The position numbers and the translations under genes were made by a program. Source: Pseudomonas grandcourensis (GTDB taxonomy: Bacteria > Pseudomonadota > Gammaproteobacteria > Pseudomonadales > Pseudomonadaceae). Taken from it: 64,000 nt of DNA. Every line of letters begins with the position of its first letter. Within the stretch, counting starts at the first letter, position 1. Under the pieces are notes generated by a model. That model saw nothing but the letters and a program-made list of their open reading frames with translations. It was not told where the DNA came from and made no database searches. Location of the stretch: NCBI RefSeq assembly GCF_039909015.1, contig NZ_CP150919.1:5432501-5496500 (forward strand). The letters run 5' to 3'. This document shows, piece by piece, positions 48,904 to 61,196 of this stretch.

Positions 48904-49650
48904 TCAACCGAGCTGTGCGGCCACCGACTCCGGAATCTCCGCGTTGGAGTAGACGTTTTGCACGTCATCCAGGTCTTCAAGCATGTCGATCAACTTGAGG
49001 ACTTTCTCGGCGCCTTCCAGATCGAGCTCGGCGCTGGTGGTCGGCAACATGACGATTTCCGCGTCGTCACCTTTGAAACCCGCCGCTTCCAGTGCGTTAC
49101 GCACGGAATAGAACCCGGCAAACGAGGTGAACACGTCGATCGAACCGTCTTCGTTGGTCACTACGTCATCGGCGTCGGCTTCCATGGCTGCCTCCATCAG
49201 TGCGTCTTCGTCAACGCCGGCAGCGAAGGAGATCTGCCCCTTGCGCTCGAACAGATAAGCCACCGAACCGTCAGTCCCCAGATTACCGCCGCATTTGCTG
49301 AACGCGTGACGAACAGCGGCTGCGGTGCGATTACGGTTGTCGGTCATGCATTCGACCATCACCGCCACGCCGCCCGGACCGTAACCTTCGTAGGTCAGCT
49401 CGACCACGTCGTCGGTGTCGGCAGCGCCGGTACCGCGAGCGACGGCACGATCGATGATGTCGCGGCTCATGTTCGCACCCAGGGCCTTGTCCAGGGCCAG
49501 GCGCAGACGCGGATTGGAGCCTGGATCGCCACCACCCTGACGGGCAGCGACGGTCAGTTCACGAATCCACTTGGTGAAGATCTTGCCCCTCTTGGCATCC
49601 TGACGTTCTTTGCGGTGCTTGATGTTCGCCCACTTGGAATGACCTGCCAT
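48904..49650 (-). CDS. yebC: YebC/PmpR-family transcriptional regulator
   Basis: A 248-residue protein of the YebC/TACO1 family, which regulates transcription (PmpR acts on quinolone signalling in P. aeruginosa) or helps ribosomes at hard sequences. The start [20 protein letters not shown] is diagnostic, with [23 protein letters not shown] in pieces and an acidic C-terminus. The ATG at 49650 is the family start; the frame opens earlier at 49752. It lies between aspS and ruvC, a standard Pseudomonas order. Confidence 0.95.
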   Translation of the reverse strand: MAGHSKWANIKHRKERQDAKRGKIFTKWIRELTVAARQGGGDPGSNPRLRLALDKALGANMSRDIIDRAVARGTGAADTDDVVELTYEGYGPGGVAVMVECMTDNRNRTAAAVRHAFSKCGGNLGTDGSVAYLFERKGQISFAAGVDEDALMEAAMEADADDVVTNEDGSIDVFTSFAGFYSVRNALEAAGFKGDDAEIVMLPTTSAELDLEGAEKVLKLIDMLEDLDDVQNVYSNAEIPESVAAQLG

Positions 49651-49742
49651 AACTCGCTCCGAATTCTCTTTGAAACATTGCCCGCCGCGCTGTATTGCGC
49701 CGGCCGGCAAACAAAAATCTTGAACAGCTCTATCTATAAAGA

Positions 49743-49768
49743 AAGGGCGCATCCACAGATGCGCCCTT
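49743..49768 (-). terminator. Terminator hairpin after aspS
   Basis: AAGGGCGCATC and GATGCGCCCTT form a perfect 11-base stem around a CACA loop; on the minus strand it is followed by TCTTTAT. It lies 10 bases after the aspS stop codon. Confidence 0.75.
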
Positions 49769-49778
49769 CAGGTCAGCC

Positions 49779-51554
<1,776 letters not shown>

Positions 51555-51674
51555 GGTCGTGGTTTCACTTCTCGTAATTCGAAATTCGGTTGGAGGCCTT
51601 GGGCACATCCCTGCGGGATGATGCAAGAACCCACGCGTGTCGTTCAACTCAGGTCACAACTCAGGGGCCGGGCC

Positions 51675-51896
51675 TTAGTCAGCTTTGTCGCCGCCGGCCA
51701 GGTTCTTCTTGGAACCGGTCTTGAAATCGGTTTCGTACCAACCCGTGCCGCTGAGGCGGAAGCCCGGCATGGACAGCAACTTTTTAAGCTCTGGCGCCTG
51801 ACAGGCAGGGCAGTCGACCAGCGGTGCATCGCTGATCTTTTGAATGGCTTCCAACTGATGACCACAGGAAGCACATTGATAATCGTACATCGGCAT
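51675..51896 (-). CDS. FmdB-type zinc-ribbon protein
   Basis: A 73-residue protein with the FmdB/CxxC regulatory domain: MPMYDYQCASCGHQLEAIQ and CPACQAPELKKLLSMPGFRLSG, giving two CxxC pairs for one zinc. The C-terminal tail is basic. The family is tentatively linked to regulation or to ribosome and metal functions, without proof. The start at 51896 gives the canonical N-terminus. It lies between aspS and an RHH gene on the same strand. Confidence 0.9.
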   Translation of the reverse strand: MPMYDYQCASCGHQLEAIQKISDAPLVDCPACQAPELKKLLSMPGFRLSGTGWYETDFKTGSKKNLAGGDKAD

Positions 51897-52032
51897 GGAG
51901 GTTGTCTCGGCGATCAGATTGCTACCGCACACGCAGGGTTTTGCGGCAAAGAGCGGGATTATATCCATTAAATGCGGCGTGTGCAGCCGTAAGACTGCAC
52001 ACGCCGACACTCTGCCGTTTTCGCTGTCCAGA

Positions 52033-52368
52033 CTAGGCCGTGGCGATGCAACCTCCTTCCTTGAGACTGTGCACGACGCAGACAACCCGCACCAATCCAC
52101 TGAAGTTCCTTACCCCGCCGTGACGCAAGTGAACTTCGCGATCCACATGAGACAACAGGTTACTGACCGAGCAACCATTGAGCCGGGCCATCTCTCCCAA
52201 AATATCCCAGTAAACCTGCTCAAGCCGCAAACAGGTGGCGAAGCCATTCAATCGTACGGAACGGGACAAGGGCTGGGCCAGCCCCATATCGAACTCGCGA
52301 ACAAACGGATCAACCCTTACATCCTTGTGCGAACCGTATCGCCCCTCTTCTTGCCTTTCATAAACCAT
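52033..52368 (-). CDS. Ribbon-helix-helix domain protein
   Basis: A 111-residue small protein with an RHH_4-like DNA-binding domain: SRSVRLNGFATCLRLEQVYWDILGEMARLNGCSVSNLLSHVDREV, the pattern beta strand, helix, helix. The ATG at 52368 (MVYERQEEGRYG) follows AAAGGAG with 10-base spacing and is preferred over 52410. RHH proteins often regulate themselves; no target is visible. It follows the intergenic region before the cold-shock gene and points the opposite way. Confidence 0.82.
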   Translation of the reverse strand: MVYERQEEGRYGSHKDVRVDPFVREFDMGLAQPLSRSVRLNGFATCLRLEQVYWDILGEMARLNGCSVSNLLSHVDREVHLRHGGVRNFSGLVRVVCVVHSLKEGGCIATA

Positions 52369-52908
52369 AACGCTGACACTCCTTTGCCATCCTGGTTTCG
52401 TTAAGAGCAACTGTCTGTCGCCTTATAAGAACGCAGGTGCAAAGGTATTTTCCAGCCGACTTTATGACCCTCGACGTAGGATAAGCCAACAACTTTTGGC
52501 AGACCCCGGAGAACGTCCTACTCCGGACATTTTCCCACGCAGCGAAGCGATGCCCCCTTCAGAAGCACCGTATGGAATGGTGTAGGAAAGAAGAGCGCGG
52601 AGCATCCACGCCGTTTTTTCATACCTCTGCATACGCAGGGTCAACAAGTCGGCCGCAGTCAGGTACCGCAACCCCGTAACTTGGGGGCAACCTGCGGCAA
52701 TTTGCCCCCAAAAAGAGCCGCCGGACGCCCTGATTTGAGTAGCCTGCGGCTTTGCTGTTAAATAGACAGCGTGTCGTCAATGCCTATTTTTCCGGGCATG
52801 GCGCATAGGCTGATACCGGGTACGTGTCCAACGCCTCTTTATTATCTTGAAGCGAACCGTGCGCCATCAGCTCTTCCTTGTGAGCTGTCTTAACGTGAGT
52901 TAATCAAA
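52369..52908. other. Gene-free divergent region
   Basis: 540 bases between the RHH gene (minus) and the membrane cold-shock gene (plus). It holds a 10-base perfect inverted repeat, TTGGGGGCAA (52681-52690) and TTGCCCCCAA (52702-52711). No convincing coding sequence: an open frame at 52462-52671 lacks a ribosome site and family likeness. The promoters of both flanking genes should be here. Confidence 0.5.
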
Positions 52909-53511
52909 ATGTTGAAAATCGTCCATCTGTTGATAGGCGCAGCGGCCTTGCTGCTGTCCTTCATCCCTAGCCTGCAATCCGAAGCCTTACCTTACCTGCA
53001 ACAACCTGACGCACTGTACCTGGCCTTTTTCGGCCTGCTCAACCTGACACTTGCACCTGTCATCCCTTACTGGAACAAAGGCCCGCGCCACCAACTGCAA
53101 AACCTGGTCAGCGCCCTGCTGGTTCTGAGCGTGGTCCTGCAAACCCTGACGCTGATCGCACCGATGCCCGTCATCGCAGGTCAACCCGCGGTACTGTTCA
53201 GCCTGATCGCAGCCCTGATCGCCGTTGCTCTGCACCTGGGCATCAGCTTCTACAAGTCGTCACCAGCCGCCGCCTCGCCAAGCTACGACATGAGCAACCG
53301 CGATACCGGTACCGTCAAGTGGTTCAATACGTCCAAAGGCTTCGGCTTCATCTCCCGCGATTCCGGCGACGATATCTTCGTCCACTTCCGGGCCATTCGC
53401 GGTGAAGGCCACCGCGTCCTGGTCGAAGGCCAGCGCGTGGAGTTCTCCGTCATGAATCGTGACAAGGGCCTGCAAGCCGAAGACGTGATCGCCGCACTGC
53501 CGCGCCGCTGA
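52909..53511 (+). CDS. Membrane-anchored cold-shock-domain protein
   Basis: A 200-residue fusion. Residues 1-120 are hydrophobic with about four TM segments ([77 protein letters not shown]), then a short linker, then a complete cold-shock domain at about 133-197 with RNP1 KGFGFISR and RNP2 IFVHFRAI. This resembles PA0961 of P. aeruginosa, which lies in the same gene order. The nucleic-acid-binding part should be on the cytoplasmic face, which points to a membrane-tethered RNA-binding role; this is inference. The ATG has a weak ribosome site. Confidence 0.88.
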   Translation: MLKIVHLLIGAAALLLSFIPSLQSEALPYLQQPDALYLAFFGLLNLTLAPVIPYWNKGPRHQLQNLVSALLVLSVVLQTLTLIAPMPVIAGQPAVLFSLIAALIAVALHLGISFYKSSPAAASPSYDMSNRDTGTVKWFNTSKGFGFISRDSGDDIFVHFRAIRGEGHRVLVEGQRVEFSVMNRDKGLQAEDVIAALPRR

Positions 53512-53521
53512 TTCAAGGCCC

Positions 53522-53560
53522 AAAAAAAACCGCGCACAGCCTAGCTGTCCGCGGTTTTTT
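53522..53560. terminator. Bidirectional terminator between the cold-shock gene and slyX
   Basis: AAAACCGCG and CGCGGTTTT with an inner ACAGC/GCTGT pairing make a long near-perfect stem ending in TTTTTT on plus and in A-rich DNA on the other side. It can serve both converging genes. Confidence 0.88.
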
Positions 53561-53576
53561 CATGCCTGCGACATGC

Positions 53577-53783
53577 TTAATAGTGCGGCGGCGGTGCTTC
53601 TTCTTCGAATGACTCGAACTGCCCGACCATTTCCTCTTGCCGCTTGAGCAGCGCGGCCATTTGCAGTTGCAGACGCTCGACCACCCGCTGCTGCGCCACC
53701 AGCACATCGTTCAATGCCTGGATGGTGTCATCCTGAAACGCCAGACGGCTTTCAAGTTCGGTAACGCGTTCTTCCAGGCTCAT
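53577..53783 (-). CDS. slyX: SlyX family protein
   Basis: A 68-residue coiled-coil protein of unknown function, with the SlyX pattern [37 protein letters not shown] and the C-terminal PPHY. It follows the HIT gene by three bases and is certainly co-transcribed with it, in the order HIT-slyX. A terminator lies after its stop. Confidence 0.92.
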   Translation of the reverse strand: MSLEERVTELESRLAFQDDTIQALNDVLVAQQRVVERLQLQMAALLKRQEEMVGQFESFEEEAPPPHY

Positions 53784-53786
53784 GGT

Positions 53787-54212
53787 TCAGCCCTCCAGAA
53801 ACGTAAAATCATCGGCCAAAATCAAGCGCAAACGTTCGCGAATCGCGGCGATTTGCTCCAAACCGTAGGGTTTTGCCGGATGTTTACCCCAAACCGGCGC
53901 TGGCCAGGCGGCATCTTCGCGCTTGCGCACAATCACATGCATGTGCAACTGACTGACGACATTGCCCAGCGCCGCCACATTCAACTTGTCCGCATCGAAC
54001 GCGTCCTTGAGCACTTGTGACAGCGCAGTGGTTTCCTGCCAAAGCTGTTGCTGGTCTGCGACATCCAACTGAAATATCTCGCTGATAGCCTCGCGACGAG
54101 GTACCAGGATGAACCAGGGATAGTTCGAATCGTTAGACAGCAGCAACCGGCAGAGCGGAAAGTCCCCGATCGGTAACGTGTCTTGTTGAAGTCGTGGATC
54201 TAAAGCGAACAC
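53787..54212 (-). CDS. HIT-family (histidine triad) hydrolase
   Basis: A 141-residue nucleotide-binding protein. The triad stretch is QLHMHVIVRKRED: compared with H-phi-H-phi-H the first His is Gln, while the central (catalytic) and last His are kept, as in one branch of bacterial HIT proteins. The region FILVPRREAISEIFQLD precedes it. I chose the GTG at 54212 (MFALDPRLQQ), behind GGGAG; the open frame extends back to 54473 without family support. slyX follows directly. The substrate is unknown (perhaps a dinucleoside polyphosphate). Confidence 0.88.
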   Translation of the reverse strand: MFALDPRLQQDTLPIGDFPLCRLLLSNDSNYPWFILVPRREAISEIFQLDVADQQQLWQETTALSQVLKDAFDADKLNVAALGNVVSQLHMHVIVRKREDAAWPAPVWGKHPAKPYGLEQIAAIRERLRLILADDFTFLEG

Positions 54213-55122
54213 TGCGCGTACTCCCGCCGGCTCATCATTTTTCAGCTTAGCGCCCATCCTGACGGGACGGCGCACCAAGCGACCGGACGGCAGCATACCT
54301 GCGAACGGCGTACGCTTCACGGCGAACCTTGCATCGAAGCCACGAGCGCCAAAGAAAAGCTGCAAGCCGCCCCCGGATGGGACAATTTTCGCTGCCGCGC
54401 ACCATTGCAGAACCGTATAGCAGAAAAAAACGCCGAAATGACTGATCAACAAGGAAAAGTTCGCTTCAGGCAAATGGCCGACGGAGATGAATTCAATACA
54501 AAGCTAAATTTTTTTTGCACCAAAACCGCACAGTGGGTCTACGCTGAATGCTTCGACATCCGCCATTTACTCAGTGATGGGGTGAACCGGTAACATTTCT
54601 GGTGCCAGGATGTCGATGAGAAGGGAGCAACATGATGCCGGGCAAGGCGTCAAGCCCAAACTAAAAGCGCTTGAACCCCCCGGTTTTATGAGGTTTTTAC
54701 AGCACCTGGTTGTCAATTAGAAAAAAAGCGTAACAAAATACGATTTTGTGCACGCTTGTTGCATTCATACCCAACATCGCCCGATGTGGCACCCGCTGGA
54801 AGCGGAGACCCTCAGGCAAAAAAAACAGTGGCAAGGTAGCCCGATGGAGATTCAAACGTTTCACCAGGACTCTTTTTACCGACGACAAGGCGCAGAAAAC
54901 AGCATTAAAGTTGTCCGCCGGGTTGCGTCGGAGCTGGAAATTTGCGACATCTACCATGCTGTTTGCGACAGGGTCGTAAAGAAGGCGAAAGGTTAGATGC
55001 GCAAGTATCGCCAACATTGTCGGCGTGATATAAGTTTGCGCCGACACAAAAAGAAAGAGCCGCCCAGATAATAAAACAGGTGGGACGGCAGTACTCTTCT
55101 AAAACCAAAGGAGCAAATCACG
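54213..55122. other. Long gene-free region before oprD
   Basis: 910 bases between the HIT start and oprD. The part near 54213-54470 is GC-rich; from about 54700 on it is AT-richer. Nothing looks like a proper gene. A possible 10-codon leader, ATG at 54632 behind AAGGGAGC and TAA ending at 54664, is the only notable feature. The oprD promoter and a long leader probably lie here. Confidence 0.5.
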
Positions 55123-56451
55123 ATGCGCGTGATGAAGTGGAGCATGATCGCACTGGCAGTTGCAGCAGCAGCCAGTACTCAGTTGGCAGTAGCCGCACCT
55201 TTCGTAAGCGACCAGGCCGAAGCCAAAGGTTTCGTTGAAGACAGCAAACTCGACTTGCTGGTTCGCAACTACTACTACAACCGTAACAAGAAAGACGGCG
55301 CAGTCGATGACAAAGACTGGACCCAGGGCATTCAGGGCATGTACAGCTCGGGCTACACCCAAGGTCTGATCGGTGTTGGCGTTGAAGCTTGGGGCCAACT
55401 GGCCATTAAGCTGGACGGTTCCGACAAATATGCCGGTACCGGCAACATGTCCGTGGACTCTGATGGCGAAGTCAACAACAGCCAGGGCAAAGCCGGCGCT
55501 GCCGCCAAGTTCCGCATCTCCAAGACCGAGCTGAAAATCGGCGACATGCAGCCAAGCACCTCTCCGGTGTTCGCTGTAGGCGGTTCCCGTATCCTTCACC
55601 AAACTGCCAGCGGTATCCAACTGCAGAGCAGCGAAGTTACTGACCTCGACCTCGAAGCCGGTCACTTCTACTCGGCAACCAGCCAGGACCGCAACGCTCG
55701 TGACGGCGAACTGTTCGCTACTTACGCTGGCGTGACAGCCAACTCCATCGACTACTTCGGTGGCAAGTACGGCATTACCCCGGACCTGAGCGTATCGCTT
55801 TACGGTGCCAAGCTCGAAGACGTCTGGAACCAGTACTACGCCAACGCGAACTACACCCTCGCACTGGGCGGCGACAACTCGATCAACTTCGACGGTAACA
55901 TCTACAACACCAAGGATACCGGTAACGCTAAAGCAGGCGACATCAGCAACACCGCCTACTCCCTGGCTGCTGCTTACTCGTTCCTGAAAGCACACACCCT
56001 GACCCTGGCCTTCCAGAAGGTCAACGGCGATACCCCGTTCGACTACATCGGTGTGGGTGACAACAACCGTGGTGGCGACTCGATTTTCCTCGCCAACTCC
56101 ATCCAGTACTCTGACTTCAACGCCCCTGGCGAGAAGTCGGTACAAGCCCGTTACGACCTGAAAATGGCCGAGTACGGCGTACCTGGCCTGAGCTTCATGG
56201 CCCGTTACGTGAATGGTTGGAACATCGACGGTACCAACACTCCATCGAACAGCACCTACACCGGTCTGTACGGTGCAGACGGTAAACACCACGAAACCAA
56301 CGTGGAAGCCAAGTACGTCATTCAATCCGGCCCAGCCAAAGATCTGTCCTTCCGCATCCGTCAAGCATGGCACTCCGCCAATGCTGACGAAGGCGAAGGC
56401 GATATCTCTGAGTTCCGCCTGATCACCGACTACCCACTCAACATTCTGTAA
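55123..56451 (+). CDS. oprD: OprD-family outer-membrane porin (basic amino acid / carbapenem channel)
   Basis: Outer-membrane porin of 442 residues (443 in P. aeruginosa OprD). It has a signal peptide ending VAVAAP-like at about 25, FVSDQAEAKGFVEDSKLDLLVRNYYYNR at the N-terminus, and near the C-terminus RIRQAWHSANADEGEGD and FRLITDYPLNIL, all strikingly close to OprD. The order oprD, HIT, slyX, cold-shock gene also matches the P. aeruginosa locus. It takes up basic amino acids and small peptides and admits carbapenems. The ATG follows AAAGGAG. A strong terminator lies downstream. Confidence 0.94.
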   Translation: MRVMKWSMIALAVAAAASTQLAVAAPFVSDQAEAKGFVEDSKLDLLVRNYYYNRNKKDGAVDDKDWTQGIQGMYSSGYTQGLIGVGVEAWGQLAIKLDGSDKYAGTGNMSVDSDGEVNNSQGKAGAAAKFRISKTELKIGDMQPSTSPVFAVGGSRILHQTASGIQLQSSEVTDLDLEAGHFYSATSQDRNARDGELFATYAGVTANSIDYFGGKYGITPDLSVSLYGAKLEDVWNQYYANANYTLALGGDNSINFDGNIYNTKDTGNAKAGDISNTAYSLAAAYSFLKAHTLTLAFQKVNGDTPFDYIGVGDNNRGGDSIFLANSIQYSDFNAPGEKSVQARYDLKMAEYGVPGLSFMARYVNGWNIDGTNTPSNSTYTGLYGADGKHHETNVEAKYVIQSGPAKDLSFRIRQAWHSANADEGEGDISEFRLITDYPLNIL

Positions 56452-56480
56452 TTGCAGAAAGTTAGTTCGCGGTAATCAAA

Positions 56481-56509
56481 AAAAGGCCCATCTTCGGATG
56501 GGCCTTTTT
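56481..56509 (+). terminator. Rho-independent terminator of oprD
   Basis: AAGGCCCATC and GATGGGCCTT pair perfectly around a TTCG tetraloop, followed by TTTTT; about 30 bases after the oprD stop. Confidence 0.93.
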
Positions 56510-56592
56510 CGTTGTCTTCTGTACAATATTTAACCAAACAGACTCTGCAGTACATGCCTGACCAAGAAGTCAGGCACTAACCGCACACCCTA

Positions 56593-57435
56593 TTACTGCA
56601 CCGCCGACTCCTGAACCACACGAATAACCCGCTGTGGAAATGGAATATCGATGCCGGCCTCTCGCAGACGATCACGGGATAGTTCGTTGAACATGAACAT
56701 CACGTCCCAGTAATCGGCAGTCTTTACCCAGACACGAAGCGAAAGCGTGATCGAACTGTCACCCAGGGTAGAAACAACTGCCAGCGGTTCCGGATCCGCC
56801 AATACTCGCGGGTCCTTGGCCAATTCCAGCAAAACTTTACGGGCTTTCTGCAGGTCCGCCTCGTAATCAACGCCTACATCAAACACGACCTTGCGGGTCG
56901 GCTGACGGTTTGTGTTGGTGATGATGCCGTTCGACAGATTGCCGTTAGGCACGATGATGGTCTTGTTGTCACCAGTACGCAGTACGGTATGGAAAATCTG
57001 GATGCTGTCTACAGTACCGGCGATACCCTGAGCCTCGATCCAGTCACCGATGCGAAACGGACGGAACAGCAGAATCAGCACGCCACCGGCGAAGTTCGCC
57101 AGGCTGCCCTGCAAGGCCAGGCCAATGGCCAGGCCTGCCGCACCAATCGCCGCCACAAACGAAGTGGTTTCCACACCGATCATCGAGGCCACGCTGACGA
57201 TCAGCAGGATCTTGAGGATGATGTTCGCCAGGCTGCTGATAAAGCCTTGCAGCGCCAGGTCGGCGTTACGCAATGCAATCAGGCCGCCGAGTTTTTTCGT
57301 GACCTTGTTGATCAGCCACCAGCCGATGGCCAGGGTAATGACCGCCAGCAGTACACGGCTGCCGTATTCCATGATCATCGGGATCCAGCTTTGGGATACC
57401 TTGACCAGATTGTCTACCTCGGCATTTAAGTCCAT
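56593..57435 (-). CDS. mscS: Small-conductance mechanosensitive channel MscS
   Basis: A 280-residue inner-membrane channel that opens on osmotic downshift. Three TM segments at about 20-40, 62-85 and 90-120; TM3 contains the glycine/alanine pattern AAIGAAGLAIGLALQGSLANFAGGVLIL. The cytoplasmic domain follows with FRIGDWIEAQGIAGTVDSIQIFHTVLRTGDNK in pieces. The ATG at 57435 begins MDLNAEVDNLVK. yajQ lies upstream on the same strand, separated by a terminator, as in the P. aeruginosa PA4394-PA4395 order. Confidence 0.94.
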   Translation of the reverse strand: MDLNAEVDNLVKVSQSWIPMIMEYGSRVLLAVITLAIGWWLINKVTKKLGGLIALRNADLALQGFISSLANIILKILLIVSVASMIGVETTSFVAAIGAAGLAIGLALQGSLANFAGGVLILLFRPFRIGDWIEAQGIAGTVDSIQIFHTVLRTGDNKTIIVPNGNLSNGIITNTNRQPTRKVVFDVGVDYEADLQKARKVLLELAKDPRVLADPEPLAVVSTLGDSSITLSLRVWVKTADYWDVMFMFNELSRDRLREAGIDIPFPQRVIRVVQESAVQ

Positions 57436-57471
57436 CTACTCTCTCCTGTTTTCCGGCTACCCGGCATGCGT

Positions 57472-57523
57472 AAAAAAAAGCGGCAGAAAGATCGAACCGC
57501 GACGGGCTCAATCGTTTCTGCCG
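57472..57523 (-). terminator. Terminator of yajQ
   Basis: CGGCAGAAA (57481-57489) pairs with TTTCTGCCG (57515-57523); on the minus strand the hairpin is followed by TTTTTTT. It lies about 50 bases after the yajQ stop codon. Confidence 0.78.
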
Positions 57524-57573
57524 TTGCTTGGGTCTGCGACGTCACAAACGCCAAGAGGTTCCCGCTTTCAGAC

Positions 57574-58059
57574 TCAGTCGCGGAAGTTGTTGAACTGCAG
57601 CGGCATACCGAACTCCTTGGCCCGCAGCACTGCAATGGCTTCTTGCAGGTCATCACGCTTTTTGCCGGTGATGCGCACTTGCTCACCCTGGATGGCGGCC
57701 TGGACCTTGAGCTTGGCGTCTTTGACGTGAGCGACGATCTTCTTCGCCAACTCCTTGTCGATGCCTTCCTTGAGGACGGCGTCCTGCTTCATCAGCTTGC
57801 CCGACGCAAACGCGTCCTTGACTTCAAGGCACTGCACATCGATTTTGCGCTTGACCAGCGCCAGCTTGAGGATCTCAATCATCGCTTCGAGCTGAAAATC
57901 CGCTTCGGCGGTCAGGTTGACGGTCAGGTCTTTTTCCTTGAACTCGAAGCTGCCTTTGCCTTTCAGGTCATAACGACGATCGAGTTCCTTGACGGCGTTC
58001 TCGACCGCGTTGGTGACTTCGTGTTTGTCCAGTTCGGATACCACGTCGAACGACGGCAT
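57574..58059 (-). CDS. yajQ: YajQ-family nucleotide-binding protein
   Basis: A 161-residue protein of the YajQ family, which binds nucleotides and, in related bacteria, cyclic di-GMP. The start [22 protein letters not shown] and the body [28 protein letters not shown] and [17 protein letters not shown] are diagnostic. The ATG at 58059 is used. A terminator follows. In P. aeruginosa a GGDEF response regulator (PA4396) is found between yajQ and panE; it is not here. Confidence 0.94.
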   Translation of the reverse strand: MPSFDVVSELDKHEVTNAVENAVKELDRRYDLKGKGSFEFKEKDLTVNLTAEADFQLEAMIEILKLALVKRKIDVQCLEVKDAFASGKLMKQDAVLKEGIDKELAKKIVAHVKDAKLKVQAAIQGEQVRITGKKRDDLQEAIAVLRAKEFGMPLQFNNFRD

Positions 58060-58089
58060 GTAATCTCTCCAAATTTAAAGGCGCACTGA

Positions 58090-59112
<1,023 letters not shown>

Positions 59113-59148
59113 GCAGCGGCTACGCTGGCCACTTGTTCCTATTCTGCG

Positions 59149-61194
59149 ATGAATCCGATGCCATTGCGCCAGCGCCTTGAAAACCTGCCCGTCGGCCAGA
59201 AACTGCTGGCCGCCCTGCTGGTACTGATGGTCACCGTCCTGCTGGTTGCCAACCTGACCTTTATCAGCGCCGCCTACTACATCTCCCAGGAAAGCATGGC
59301 GCCCCAGGCCCTGCAGACTATCGGCCGGCTGGTGTCCAACCCGAGCCTGGCCTCCGAAGCCCTGGAATCCCCCCAAAGCGCCGAGCGCCTGCTGAATGAA
59401 CTCAACAGCTATTCGCCGTTGCGCGCGGCAGCCCTGTATGACGCAAAGGGCGAGCGATTGGCGCAATTGCAACATGGCGACAACCTGGAGCTGCCGAAGC
59501 GTTTCCGGCATATCGAAGACTGGCAGGCCACCGAGTTTCGTACCAACCAAGTCATCCCTCTGCCCCGCACCGGTGCGGCACCAGGGCACCTATTGTTGGT
59601 GGCCACGAGCGAACTGCCAATGGCGTTCTACACCGGGACCCTGACGGCCAGCCTGGGGATTCTGATCTTCAGCGTGCTGCTGTGGCTGATCATTGCCCGC
59701 CAGATCAAGCGCCTGATTACCCGGCCGATCCACCAGCTCGAAGAGTTGTCCCGGCAGGTCACCCGTGAAGAAAACTACGCACTGCGTGCTTCGCGCGGAA
59801 ACCACGATGAAATCGGCAGCCTCGCCGAGGCGTTCAATACCATGCTCTCGCGGATTGAGGCCAGGGAGCAGCAACTCAAGCGGGCCAGGGACGACTCCCA
59901 GGCAGCCTACGACCAGGCCCAGGGTCTGGCGGAAGAAACCCGCCACACCAACCGCAAACTGGAGCTCGAAGTCCAGGTGCGCAGCAAGATCGAGAAAAAG
60001 CTCACCGGTTTCCAGAACTACCTCAACAGCATCATCGACTCCATGCCGTCGGCGCTGATCGCCCTCGACGAACAACTCTACGTGACGCAATGGAACCAGG
60101 AGGCCAGCGCCCTCTCCGGCACGCGCCTCGATGAAGCCTTGAACCAGCCTATCTTCCTCGCCTTCGAACCGCTCAAGCCATTCCTGCCGCAACTGAAGGA
60201 AACGGTCGAGCAGCATACGGTGGCCAAGATCGAGCGTGTCACCTGGCTCAAGGATGACGACCCCCGCCACTACGCCCTGACTTTCTACCCGTTGATGGGC
60301 GGTGCCGGGCGTGGCGTGGTAATCCGGATCGATGACATCACCCAGCGCCTGTCCCTGGAAGAGATGATGGTGCAGTCGGAGAAAATGCTTTCGGTGGGTG
60401 GCCTGGCCGCCGGCATGGCCCACGAGATCAACAACCCGCTGGGCGCGATCCTGCACAACGTGCAAAACATTCGCCGGCGCCTGTCGCCCGATTTGCCGAA
60501 GAACCTCGAAGTGGCCGAACAGGCCGGCATCGAACTGGCGACGGTCAATCAGTACCTGCAAATCCGCGAAGTGCCACAGTTGCTCGACGGCATCCAGCAG
60601 GCCGGTGCCCGGGCGGCGAAAATCGTCACCCACATGCTCAGCTTCAGCCGTCGCAGTACCCGCCAGATGGCCCCGTGCGACCTACCCGCCCTGATCGACC
60701 AGGCAGTGGAGATCGCTGGTAACGATTTCGACCTGGCGATCGGTTTCGACTTCAAGGGCCAGGCCATCATTCGCCAGTTCGATCCGGCCCTGGGACCGGT
60801 CCCCGGCACCGCCAACGAACTGGAGCAAGTGCTGCTCAATCTGTTGAAAAACGCCGCGCAAGCCATTCACCAGCGCGAAGACGACAGCGAGCCGGGGCGG
60901 ATCATCCTGCGCACCAGGCTGAATCCGCCATGGGCGGAAATTCAGGTCGAGGACAACGGCATCGGCATGAGCGAAAACGTGCGCAAACGGACCTTCGAAC
61001 CCTTCTTCACCACCAAGGAAATCGGCCAGGGCACCGGGCTTGGCCTGTCGGTGTCGTACTTCATCATCACCAATAACCACAAGGGGCAGATGGAAGTGCA
61101 ATCGACCCTGGGCCAAGGCACTAGCTTCACCTTGCGCCTGCCTCTGGCGAGCACGCCGCCCGTTTCGCAACAACTCAATCTGCTATCGAGGTAA
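59149..61194 (+). CDS. Membrane sensor histidine kinase with PAS domain
   Basis: A 681-residue kinase. TM1 about 18-40, periplasmic region to about 165, TM2 about 168-190 (LTASLGILIFSVLLWLIIA), HAMP, coiled coil about 240-290, PAS-like domain about 295-405 (IIDSMPSALIALDEQLYVTQWN), dimerisation box GMAHEINNPLGAIL with His425, and a HATPase with N box (LLNLLKNAAQ) and G boxes (VEDNGIGM, GTGLGLSVSY). It is related to the DctB/NtrB-like kinases. No response regulator is adjacent. In P. aeruginosa the counterpart is PA4398, whose nearby regulator PA4396 is missing here. Confidence 0.9.
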   Translation: MNPMPLRQRLENLPVGQKLLAALLVLMVTVLLVANLTFISAAYYISQESMAPQALQTIGRLVSNPSLASEALESPQSAERLLNELNSYSPLRAAALYDAKGERLAQLQHGDNLELPKRFRHIEDWQATEFRTNQVIPLPRTGAAPGHLLLVATSELPMAFYTGTLTASLGILIFSVLLWLIIARQIKRLITRPIHQLEELSRQVTREENYALRASRGNHDEIGSLAEAFNTMLSRIEAREQQLKRARDDSQAAYDQAQGLAEETRHTNRKLELEVQVRSKIEKKLTGFQNYLNSIIDSMPSALIALDEQLYVTQWNQEASALSGTRLDEALNQPIFLAFEPLKPFLPQLKETVEQHTVAKIERVTWLKDDDPRHYALTFYPLMGGAGRGVVIRIDDITQRLSLEEMMVQSEKMLSVGGLAAGMAHEINNPLGAILHNVQNIRRRLSPDLPKNLEVAEQAGIELATVNQYLQIREVPQLLDGIQQAGARAAKIVTHMLSFSRRSTRQMAPCDLPALIDQAVEIAGNDFDLAIGFDFKGQAIIRQFDPALGPVPGTANELEQVLLNLLKNAAQAIHQREDDSEPGRIILRTRLNPPWAEIQVEDNGIGMSENVRKRTFEPFFTTKEIGQGTGLGLSVSYFIITNNHKGQMEVQSTLGQGTSFTLRLPLASTPPVSQQLNLLSR

Positions 61195-61196
61195 CC

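Noticed and set aside
52462..52671. 69-codon minus-strand frame in the gap between the RHH and cold-shock genes
   Set aside because: No ribosome site, Arg/Ser-rich translation typical of non-coding GC-rich DNA.
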